From Tanypteryx hageni (lineage: Eukaryota; Arthropoda; Insecta; Odonata; Petaluridae): a stretch of 64,000 nucleotides of DNA. The notes beneath the pieces were generated by a model. That model was given only the letters and a program-made list of their open reading frames with translations, searched no databases and was not told the origin of the DNA. Location of the stretch: positions 101,162,207-101,226,206 of the forward strand of contig CM054116.1 in the NCBI GenBank assembly GCA_028673005.1, read 5' to 3'. Below are positions 56,336 to 64,000 of the stretch, piece after piece (position 1 is the first letter of the stretch; each line of letters begins with the position of its first letter). Position numbers and translations under genes: made by a program.

Positions 56336-56949
56336 GATTTGGTGTTACCTTTAAAATCATGCTCGTTTAGTTAACAGCTTATAATTGATTATAGTTAGAA
56401 AGGTAAAGGTTTCGAAAACATTATAAATGTCTATGTTGCAGGTTACCTCTCAATGAACTTGATGCAATGCAGAAAATATATAGAAAACCTTTTCTGTTTA
56501 AATTATGAAATGCACAGGAAAAATATTGCGCCTTTTACAAGCTATGAATTTTCAAAATAAACGATAACAGTGAGTCAAATTTATTTGAGCCCCAAAGAAA
56601 ATTCTCTTGCGGGATATCATAAAATTTTGAAAGAAACTTTTTTAAATGTAATGAAAACTAGCGCTACGGTCTAAGTGAAATATTGCTGAAAAAATTCAAC
56701 TGAAGGAGAATTTTAGCGATTTTGTGTTACCCTTAAAATCATGCTCGTTAAGTTAATAGCTTATAATTGATTATAATTAGAAAGGCAAAGGTTTCGAAAA
56801 TATTATAAATGTCTATAAATTCTCTTGCAGGATATCATAAAATTTTGAAAGAAACTTTTTTAAGCGTAATGAAAACTAGCGCTACGGTCTAAGTGAAATA
56901 TTGCTGAAAAAATTCAACTGAAGTTAACAGAAGGAGAATTTTAGCGATG
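56336..56949 (+). repeat. ~382 bp tandem duplication with internal deletion
   Basis: Copy 1 (56336-56717) and copy 2 (56718-56949) share AAAATCATGCTCGTT(T/A)AGTTAA, GCTTATAATTGATTATA and AACTAGCGCTACGGTCTAAG at high identity. About 155 bp present in the middle of copy 1 (after ATAAATGTCTAT) is missing from copy 2, and copy 2 has a 10 bp GTTAACAGAA-type insert near its end. Confidence 0.88.
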
Positions 56950-58698
56950 GTACATTTATATAAATATAAATACATATATGTATAAATATTTGTATGTGTG
57001 TGTGCGCGCGCGCATCTAAAGGGACAATAATTCTTCCAGTGGGCGTTTTACCAATCAAGGGGGTTCCCTTTACCTCTGTATATCATACTGGTGCCAAAGA
57101 AGTCAACCCCTTTTATTTTCGCAAAAAAATATCCGACCGCCAAACGAACCCCAAAATCACCCCAAGACCCCTTTTTAAAACTCAACCCCCTCTATACATT
57201 TTCCCATTACCCCCGTCTTTATTTCTGCCACCTCTCTCAAAAAAATATCGTCCTCGTCTAAAAAGTATAAAACAAAGGAAACACGTTTGGATTAGAGGAC
57301 ATAAATCCTCCGAAACAAAAAGAGAAGGAAAAAAAGGAGAGGAAGGCAGACGTTTTATTTATCCGGCAACGTCCAGCTAATCACTCGAATAATTTTTTAT
57401 GCTCTCCTCTCTGGGAAAAAGAAAAATTTTCTGAAACTATAAAAAAACCAAGAAAAGAATATAACTCTCGTCGATGTGAAAAGAAAGTGTTTGTGTGTGT
57501 GTGTGAGAGAGAGAGAGGGTTTTGAATCATGCGATCCATCCTCACATTACGATAAAAAGGGTATAAAATTTGGTTTCCCGCCCCCTCTAACCCTCTCTCT
57601 CTATTCTTCTGACTCCTCTTTATCCTCTCTCTCTCTCTCTCTCTTTATCTCTCCCTCAAGGGAAACACGGTAAATAATAAAAACGCGATAAATTTCCGGG
57701 TTGTGCGTTCAATCAGTTTAGACGCTTCTCTCTCTCTCTCTCTTTATCCCTCTCAGCGTAGGACTCGGAGGAGTAAGCTTAAGGAATGAAATCCGGGGTT
57801 TCACGGCGAAGCAACGCTAGTCCGTTCAATTTCCTCGAAAATTACGTTTCCGATACCTAATTTTTTTAAACCCTTTGACCACGTCGGTTGTTTTATTTTT
57901 TTTTATAATTCTCCATCTAAATCATTCGCTCGGTATTTCCATGGGAAATAAGTAGGCAGGGAGTTATCTATAGAAGTTTCGCTACCCTGAAGGCGTTTTT
58001 CTACTTGGTGTCCTAGATCTATCGATAAAAAAAATAAAAGAACCGCGCTACTCTGTAATATTATTTAGATTCCGGATTTTGCTCTGTTGTGACGGAGTCG
58101 ATTAGCGAAATCGTGCTCTGCGGATCATAAATAAATACCAATCTAAGTTTTTTCGTGTATTTATGCAATTACTGCGAATGAGATTTTCATGCATACTCGG
58201 CGAAAACGCAACTGTGTTAAAGATTTGCTCGACATAAATTCGATTATCTTACAACTTCAGAAACGGAATTTTGTTAGCTTGTTTATGGTTAAATGTATTG
58301 CCGCAGGCAGGCGGAAAAATGAAAATACATTTAAGTTTTGAATAAAATTCATTAAACTTTCACCTGCGAATATTAAATTCTATTTAACAAATATTGAAAT
58401 CAATGCTTTAAAACCTCTTTGTCTAAGGAGTATACATAATTTTCCTTATTACGAAGAGTACTTTAATTCCGTATGGAAAAAAGAGCAAAATATCGGTTGC
58501 TATACAAAAGCCCCGGTAATGGAAACGTCATGATTGCAAACGACTTCATTACTAACCTTCAAGAAATAATAATTTAATTCACCAAAGGATAAAATCGAAT
58601 TGAAAAACTTTGCTTCTCTGACACCCTCAATAAATCATCGGAAACCTATTTGTTCAGACTTACGCTGAACGAAATTTATTTTGAAAACGCCATCTGTC
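56950..58698. other. unassigned DNA with microsatellites
   Basis: It contains (TG)n(CG)n near 56993-57014, (TG)n(GA)n near 57488-57518, and CT-rich runs at 57590-57665 and 57725-57750. No gene is recognised. Confidence 0.5.
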
Positions 58699-59042
58699 TG
58701 TGGGAACTCCAAGGACACGACTCAAGGCCCGAGCTTTAGCGTTTGGCTCGGTGGTGAAAAGGTACGCGTGGGTCACATGACTCCAGGGAACGAGAGAGGC
58801 GATAGGAAGAGACAGGCGGAAGGGAGTGATTGTGTGCGAAGACAGGACTGAGAACAGAAGGTGGACGAAGGTCCTTGCGGCGCGTTCACTTTACCCTTTT
58901 TTCATATAAAGTGTAATATCATCAGTAAATAAAATACAGCCCATTGAATTATTGTGTGAGCGTGTTATGGTTGTACGTTGCCAAGCACCAGTATTGCAGG
59001 ACCGGCCTACATTCCCGGTCATTAGCGGTCGAGCCTGCTACA
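58699..59042 (+). repeat. probable 5' LTR of BEL/Pao element
   Basis: The segment begins TGTGGGAACTCC and ends CTGCTACA, giving TG...CA ends, with an AATAAA-type signal at about 58926. It is followed within a few bases by TTTTGGTCTTTTGGGCCAGA, which resembles the primer-binding region found after Pao-type LTRs. The matching 3' LTR would lie beyond the window, so the boundaries cannot be confirmed by comparison. Confidence 0.55.
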
Positions 59043-59286
59043 TTTTGGTCTTTTGGGCCAGATCTCTGCGTGTGAAGTGCTGAACTAGAACGTCGACTCA
59101 ACCACAACAGCAGCTTCATCGTGAGCATTAGACAAAAACACATTAAGAAGTTGGATCGCCACCACATCTTCGCGGAATATCCTTCCGAGGCGAGGGTGGC
59201 GGGCGACCGGCCACACAGCAAGCGCAGTTCAGGGATCAGAGTCTTTCCTTTCCTTGTATTCTTTCCCTTTTTGTAACATAGATTCT

Positions 59287-60060
59287 TCTGAATTTTCGAT
59301 CCTCATACGCAAGCGAGGCATTTATAAGGGCACGATAACCCTTGCACAAAATTTCATAGCACACTATAATCCCGAAAAGCATAAAATGGTAGAGATTAGA
59401 AGTAGACTCGAGGCAGTAGTAGAAGCGTGGGCAATGAATCAAGAGGTTCAGTTGTCGTTAGAGATGTACGATCAGAATAAGGATCACGTTCAAGATAGGG
59501 TAGCCGTCGATGAATAGTTTTATTTACAAAAGCCATGTTTGAAGAAATTATGGACCCCAAGTATCAACCTAGCCAGGGCTCACAGTGCTCAAATCATACA
59601 GAAGTTTCCCAACAAGACCTAACTGTAAATAATCTGAAATTGCCCACTGTCAATTTGCCGTACTTTCGCGGGGACTATAATCAATGGGTACACTTCAGAG
59701 ATGTATTCACCAGTCTCATTGTTAACAATACAACATTATCAAATGTACAAAGGTTGCACTATCTTAATGCTTCACGCTGGAGAAGTGAAGCATCTGATTG
59801 ATAACATTCCATTGAGTGATGATAACTTTCCGGTAGCATGGGATTTGATCAACCAGCGTTATGATAATTCGAGGCTAATCGCGAACGAACATGTAAAGAT
59901 GTTGCTTGACTTACCATTAGCAAACAAAGAAACAGCGTGGGAATTGCGTCAACTTATAAACCATCTGAAATCAAACATGAATGCCCTAGACGCATTACAG
60001 TTGCAAGTACCAACGGAAGATTTGTGACTCTCTCAAATATTATTGCGGCGAATAGACAAC
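59287..60060 (+). pseudogene. BEL/Pao gag, N-terminal part, frameshifted
   Basis: Gag forms the particle that packages element RNA. Three frames carry it. LIRKRGIYKGTITLAQNFIA and SRLEAVVEAWAMNQE come first. After a stop/frame change near 59515, KAMFEEIMDPKYQPSQG and NLPYFRGDYNQWVHFRDVFT follow; the latter is the conserved Pao gag block, usually FxGxxxxWxxFxDxF. After another shift near 59775, GEVKHLIDNIPLSDDNFPVA and WDLINQRYDNSRLIANEH follow. It ends at LSQILLRRIDN, after a TGA at about 60026, where the insertion begins. Confidence 0.85.
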
Positions 60061-60330
60061 GGGGGGCCGTCAAAATAGTTAATTATATTTTTATATTCTT
60101 TGTAAATGACTTAATTATTCCCTGTGAACATATTTTTGTTAAATCGTCTTCATTATGAAAAAATATTTAAAATAAATCTTTTAAATATCCCGCGAAAACG
60201 GCATCCTGGTTGGAGAGAGAGTAGTAAGGGATACGTGAAGTCATCGCATGCCTTACGACGCTTACGACCGTACTGAAAGCACGCGGTTTTGATACTTAGT
60301 TTTGTTGCTTTTCCTGATATCGTAGCTAAA

Positions 60331-60573
60331 ATGGAGAATATGGAACTTAAGAAGGGTTATAAGTATTGTCTGGTACCTCAGTGCTTAAATACAACGATTA
60401 AAACCCCGAGAAAATTGTTCATCACGCTACCGAGCTCCTTGGGAATAAATAAGAAGCGGAGAATATTGTGGTTGAAAGCCATGAGGAGATACGCATCTGA
60501 TATATCAGAACGTACAACTGCATTTGTCTGCTAAGTTCATTTTAATCTAAGTACTAGTTATATGTATGTACGT
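60331..60573 (+). pseudogene. THAP zinc-finger fragment with nonsense mutation
   Basis: The ATG at 60331 starts MENMELKKGYKYCLVPQC, which has the C-x4-C of a THAP (C2CH) DNA-binding domain. KTPRKLFITLPSS, then RRILWLKAMRR (the conserved Trp) and SERTTAFVC follow. The frame meets TAA at 60532. Reading through gives VHF, so the final C-x2-H-F of the THAP finger is present with a stop in place of the Glu that normally follows the Cys. The reading then degenerates. THAP domains occur in transposases of P and Kolobok type and in host regulators. The opposite-strand fragment nearby suggests a multi-domain insect family that I know only as uncharacterised proteins. Confidence 0.65.
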
Positions 60574-60894
60574 AATTTTATTGCTTCGTATTTTAGTTTA
60601 TGACTTATGTCAGCATTACATTGACATGATGCATATATTTTTGGAGAATATTGAAAGAGTAAATTATATTTTTGTTTCAAAGATTAGCATATATATTTTA
60701 ACAAAACCTCCATAATGTAATATACTTATTCTAAATAAGTAAGATCAAACTTACGGAAATCGTTGGGCTATGGGTTTATTAAGCAAATAAGTACCATTTC
60801 AGTGCATATATAAGTACCAAGTTTTTATGCAAATACTTTTACAAATGTTACATATTAAGTTAGTTCTGTAATTTAAATATTTTAATAAATTTGT

Positions 60895-61212
60895 TCACAT
60901 AATATCCACGACAGCATGGTATTTTAAAGGACCACGTTTTGCTAAATAAGGGCAGTCATGACACTCCACAGACGTGACTAAATCATCTTCTTCTTCATCT
61001 ACAACTACACTCACTTTATAACCTCTTTATCTTATTCTGTGTTCAAGGCAAATGTTGCCTTTAACAATACAAATTTTTCCTTCTCGCTTCAGTTTAACAA
61101 ATCTATTAAAAACACTTCTACAGTTTTTCTTTTCACAAGTATAGGTTATAACTAAGGCAGAGAGACACTTAAAACAACAAACTTCACCACATTTCCTATG
61201 GACAAGACACAC
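60895..61212 (-). pseudogene. Cys-rich fragment with GYKVSVVVDEEED motif, broken
   Basis: On the minus strand the frame CGEVCCFKCLSALV...CLEHRIR stops at TAA, then continues in the same frame as RGYKVSVVVDEEEDDLVTS followed by VECHDCPYLAK to a stop at 60895. The paired Cys motifs and VECHDC resemble a SWIM-like zinc region found in uncharacterised insect proteins that also carry THAP domains. It lies opposite in strand to the THAP fragment, so the two halves of one gene family may have been inverted relative to each other. The function is unknown and the single in-frame stop makes it inactive. Confidence 0.45.
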
Positions 61213-61261
61213 GGAAACTAAATTTATTCACATTAATTTTATATATTTGTCAATATTTGAC

Positions 61262-61315
61262 CTGATGATTCCGTAAAGGCAGATGACGGTGATTATTTAT
61301 CGAAACCGGTCGTGT
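61262..61315 (+). other. Penelope/hammerhead-like motif
   Basis: CTGATGATT begins the motif and CGAAACCGGTCGTG ends it. The palindromic ACCGGT followed by C matches the GAA-stem III-GUC part of Penelope-type hammerheads, but stem I is poor and stem II is unclear. It is probably a decayed fragment. Confidence 0.4.
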
Positions 61316-61319
61316 TTTA

Positions 61320-62160
61320 CTTCATATATTTTGTGGAAATTAGCAAAAGTTTAATATAAATAAAAAATACTATCTAGCATTGTTCATGTTATTTTATTGT
61401 GGAATTCCACGAAGTCTCGGCCTCGTCCATTACCTTTTGTATACTTATCTAACTATATTTTACTTACTAGATACTAGGACAGCATGGGAAACAATACATA
61501 AATAAATATTCTATAATATTAGTTAAAACTAGAGTTGTTTTATTCATTTAATATGGGAAAGCTGTTTTAAGACGTCAATCTGTCTTTTACATATCTTCTG
61601 CGTTCAGTCGAAATAACAGTACTATTATAATAACTGAAAATAAAAGCGCTACATCGAACTTGTTTTATCGATTAAATGTAATACAAACGCATTTCAACAT
61701 CTGAATATTGTTCCCTAAGACTTCCAATGTAGGTACCGCAAAAACATGTACGAATCAACTTTGGGCAAATTATCAGATCAGACACAAAACCCTTCATATG
61801 CCATTTTGCAAAACAACAAGCGAAATAAATGCAGGAAGGTGCAGTACTTCTAGCAATATTTTTTCTAAGACGGAGTATAGAAGAAAACAAGAGAATTGTG
61901 TCTTTCAAGCTTCTACTTCTATATCGGTACAATGGCTTCTAGCACGGCTAGCATCGGCTAACATGCTTGTGGCATTCACTGACTTCACTAAACACCCGGC
62001 AAACTTCGGCTACCAATCGGTGTGATCGGGTTCGGCATTAACTCGTCCGTTTTAAATTGCTGTTTTTATAAATTTCTGTTAAAAGTTTAACGAAAAAACT
62101 TTATATTTGCTTATAACAATAGCCATAAAATATAACTTCATAAAATTTTCGGTAATTCCC
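61320..62160. other. unassigned interior of the 2.1 kb insertion
   Basis: AT-rich sequence; short frames on both strands (around 61672-62025) are not recognisable. Confidence 0.45.
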
Positions 62161-62181
62161 GATATTTGACAGTCTCCCATT

Positions 62182-62745
62182 CAACCAGAAGAGCGTGGGA
62201 ATTACGGTCATCAGGCGCAGAAATTCCAACGCTCTCGGACTTGCTGAATGTTCTAAAAGAAAGACATCAAGCATTGGAAGTATTGAACAGTAGCGAGCGT
62301 GTTAAGGCAAGCATGTCCACGAGTCATGATCCTAGATCTACCAGGAAATCGTATGTCACTAGGGTTGAGACCTGTCCAGTATGTCAGCAAGCTAATCTTT
62401 TACACAAGTGTACAGTATTCAGGAATGATAGGCATGCGCAGCGACTTTCATTGATTAAGAAGCATGGGCAGTGCTTCAACTGCTTATGCACAGGACATAC
62501 AGTTATTCAATGTTCGTAGAATGTAGTCAATGTCACAGGCCTGTAGAATTTGCAATAAAAGGCATCACACTTTGTTGCATGAACAAAAAGAGGAGGCTCA
62601 AGTCAAGACTTCACATGATACCCCCAGTTTTAGTTCGTCGCCAAGACAATCTAATACACATATAGCAACGAAAAGCTATTTACATTCAAAGGTACCAATC
62701 CCAAACAGATTTTACTGGCAACACTCAAGTTCGTGATAGATCAGG
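62182..62745 (+). pseudogene. BEL/Pao gag C-terminus with zinc knuckles
   Basis: Gag resumes as TRRAWELRSSGAEIPTLSDL and NVLKERHQALEVL. A Cys/His array typical of Pao gag follows: CPVCQQANLLHKC and HGQCFNCLCTGHTVIQC in one frame (to a stop at 62519), then CRICNKRHHTLLHEQ in another frame after a frameshift. Such knuckles bind the element's RNA. Confidence 0.85.
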
Positions 62746-63345
62746 TCATCTTCAAAACTCCATGGTGCTATTAGATAGTGCCTCAGAGCCTAATTTTAAA
62801 ACAGAAGCCTTAGTGCAGCGGTAACGGCTGAATAAGCATCGAAACAAGATTCCGATACAAAGTATAAACAATTTACAGGCTGAAACAAAACATTGTGTGA
62901 CGGTTAGTTTGCAGTCAAGAACCTCTTCCTACAGAACTATAATTAGTTATTTTGTGCTGCCAAAAATCACAGGAGACATGCCAACCAAGCAAATTGACGA
63001 TAGTTTGTTGAATACCTCCATATTTGGAGCTTGCGGATCCTGAATTCAAAGTTCCTGGTTACATTGACATAATAATCAGAGCAAAATTGTACTTTGAAAT
63101 TTTGGTGCTGTCTGCTAAAAGAAAGGGTATATATAGGTGGCCCAACATTGAATGAAACACAGTTTGAATGGATCATATCTGGAGTAATCCCATCAACCAA
63201 TTTGAATGCCAAGCCGGCCAGTCGACGCGCATTCTTTTCTCGTAAGGAGCCCGTTGAAAACCAACGGAAAATTTTGGGATATAGAGGAGATCGACGGGCA
63301 AGTACGTACCAAAAAGGAATGCTCAACAGGAGCTTATTGACTTGT
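62746..63345 (+). pseudogene. BEL/Pao protease and protease-RT linker, broken
   Basis: Shifting frames give SMVLLDSASEPNFKTEALVQ, an aspartic-protease active-site region in which the usual Asp-Ser-Gly is Asp-Ser-Ala; LPKITGDMPTKQID; LADPEFKVPGYIDIIIRAK; and GGPTLNETQFEWIISGVIP, the conserved linker before RT. Several stops and frameshifts make it inactive. Confidence 0.8.
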
Positions 63346-63761
63346 TAAGCAGTGGAGAATTTTCCGTACGGAAGTGGTGCGCGAATCACCCAGTACTCCT
63401 TGAGAAATTCCCACCAGAAGACAGAGAAATGCAACTCCCTCTACAATTCAATGATGATCAGAATGTGAAGATACTTGATCTTTTATGGCACCCTACCTTA
63501 GATAAATTTCAGGTTCTGCACAACGAGACCATATCTAAAAATTCCATTATCATTGAAAGAACTGCACTGTCCATCATCGCAGCAATTTTCGACCCTCTGG
63601 CTGATAAAGCCCAGTCGTCAACACTTAAGATTTTCCTGCAACGCCTATGGGAAGCCGAACTTGCATGGGATGACCTTCTGCCATCCGATCTTCTTCAGCA
63701 TTGGCAATCTATACATCTACATCTTCCAGCAATTCGAAATTTTTTTTGCGTGGCTCGTTGA
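63331..63761 (+). pseudogene. BEL/Pao reverse transcriptase C-terminal end, core deleted
   Basis: The frame QELIDLLSSGEFSVRKWCAN then HPTLDKFQVL, KNSIIIERTALSIIAAIFDP and QRLWEAELAWDDLLPSDLLQ is the segment after the RT palm in Pao pol. It joins almost directly to the linker, so the palm with the YxDD box has been deleted internally. It ends at RNFFCVAR where the tRNA-like cassette begins. Confidence 0.85.
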
Positions 63762-63787
63762 ACCTCCTCCTAAATGGAACAATTTTT

Positions 63788-63895
63788 GAAACGAGAAAAA
63801 AGTCTGCTATGACCGGGAATTGAACCCGGGTCTTCCACTTGCCGGGCGGATATTCTACCTCTGAACTATCGTAGCAGAACATTTTCTCTCGTTTC
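63788..63895. mobile_element. tRNA-like cassette with inverted-repeat flanks
   Basis: GAAACGAGA (63788-63796) and TCTCGTTTC (63887-63895) are perfect inverted repeats on either side of a tRNA-like sequence, and short A-rich/T-rich arms lie between. The cassette interrupts the pol reading. Confidence 0.6.
63805..63876 (-). tRNA. tRNA-Gly-like gene or SINE head, anticodon position GGC
   Basis: The minus-strand 72 nt sequence folds as a tRNA. The 7 bp acceptor TGCTACG/CATAGCA has one mismatch, the A-box is TAGTTCAGAGG, the anticodon stem TCCGC/GTGGA closes a 7 nt loop, and the T arm CCGGG-TTCAATT-CCCGG contains B-box GGTTCAATTCC. Aligned to tRNA-Gly(GCC) the anticodon position reads GGC (Ala), and base 33 is C in place of the invariant U. 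These oddities and its place inside a transposon suggest a pseudo-tRNA or tRNA-derived mobile unit. Confidence 0.6.
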
Positions 63896-64000
63896 TGAAC
63901 ACGGATGTTTCCCTTGGTGGGACGGGAACTAACCAAGTTAGTATCAAACTGCCCCAACAGATGTCCTCGAAGAGAATATCGAAAGAAACTCCTACCTCTC
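63896..64000. other. unassigned right edge
   Basis: Nothing is recognised; it presumably continues the BEL/Pao element. Confidence 0.4.

Larger units (their letters stand above)
60061..62181. mobile_element. 2.1 kb insertion in gag carrying THAP and related fragments
   Basis: The gag reading stops at 60060 and resumes at about 62184. CAAC flanks both sides (60057-60060 and 62182-62185). The left end GGGGGGCCGTCAAA and the right end TTTGACAGTCTCCCATT are imperfect inverted repeats. The insert holds a plus-strand THAP fragment, a minus-strand Cys-rich fragment of a related protein, and a CGAAACCGGTCGTG motif seen in Penelope-like ends. The class is unknown. The gag junction does not restore a clean frame, so the exact duplication is uncertain. 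Confidence 0.65.
58699..64000 (+). mobile_element. BEL/Pao LTR retrotransposon, broken and nested
   Basis: The order is LTR, gag, protease and remnant pol, all plus-strand and all damaged. It carries a 2.1 kb insertion in gag, an internal deletion removing the reverse-transcriptase core, and a tRNA-like cassette in pol. The element is old and non-autonomous. It runs off the right edge of the window. Confidence 0.85.

Noticed and set aside
63805..63876. Functional host tRNA-Ala or tRNA-Gly gene
   Set aside because: The acceptor mismatch, C33, mixed identity and location inside a broken retrotransposon make a working host gene unlikely.

Overview
The window looks like repeat-rich intergenic (or deep intronic) DNA from an arthropod, most likely an insect. 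It is AT-rich and full of (TA)n microsatellites and kilobase-scale polypyrimidine tracts. It carries a typical insect transposon mix: two LINE families, a BEL/Pao LTR element, Penelope-like fragments, hAT, PIF/Harbinger, Tigger/pogo and Helitron. I found no convincing host protein-coding gene. Every ORF with recognisable protein content belongs to a mobile element, and almost all are broken. Species cannot be fixed from this sequence.

Layout. 0-5 kb: a Tigger-type 3' end inserted in (TA)n, a tRNA-derived SINE, polypyrimidine DNA and a terminal-hairpin repeat. 5.1-7.1 kb: the longest ORF, a minus-strand LINE reverse transcriptase (called LINE-A here). 7.1-14.5 kb: three 3' ends of a second LINE (LINE-B), a recurrent 0.77 kb unknown repeat, a decayed Helitron with both ends visible (8522-10635), and two opposed copies of a terminal-hairpin element. 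14.5-29 kb: mostly unassigned DNA and polypyrimidine tracts, with one complete hAT MITE at 22.3 kb. 29.5-34.1 kb: a three-level nest of a Harbinger element inside a hAT element inside a terminal-hairpin repeat. 37-41.1 kb: Tigger C-terminus, LINE-A copy 3, two LINE-B coding remnants, and the second copy of the 0.77 kb repeat. 41.1-42 kb: foldback repeats, one capped by a hammerhead-ribozyme-like core. 43.7-44.7 kb: the GIY-YIG end of a Penelope-like element followed by five iterated hairpins. 45.2-46.0 kb: an 830 bp foldback. 47.0-48.1 kb: LINE-A copy 2. 49.1-50.6 kb: a hAT element with a fresh 592 bp tandem duplication. 58.7 kb to the end: a BEL/Pao retrotransposon whose gag is split by a 2.1 kb THAP-bearing insertion and whose pol is interrupted by a tRNA-like cassette.

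The most unusual signals are RNA structures carried by the elements: a hammerhead-like core in a long foldback; five hairpins with changing but complementary stems downstream of the Penelope fragment; 3' stem-loops of LINE-B that keep pairing while the sequence changes; and a UACG-tetraloop hairpin at the end of LINE-A. All homology statements rest on reading motifs by eye; no search or folding program was run.
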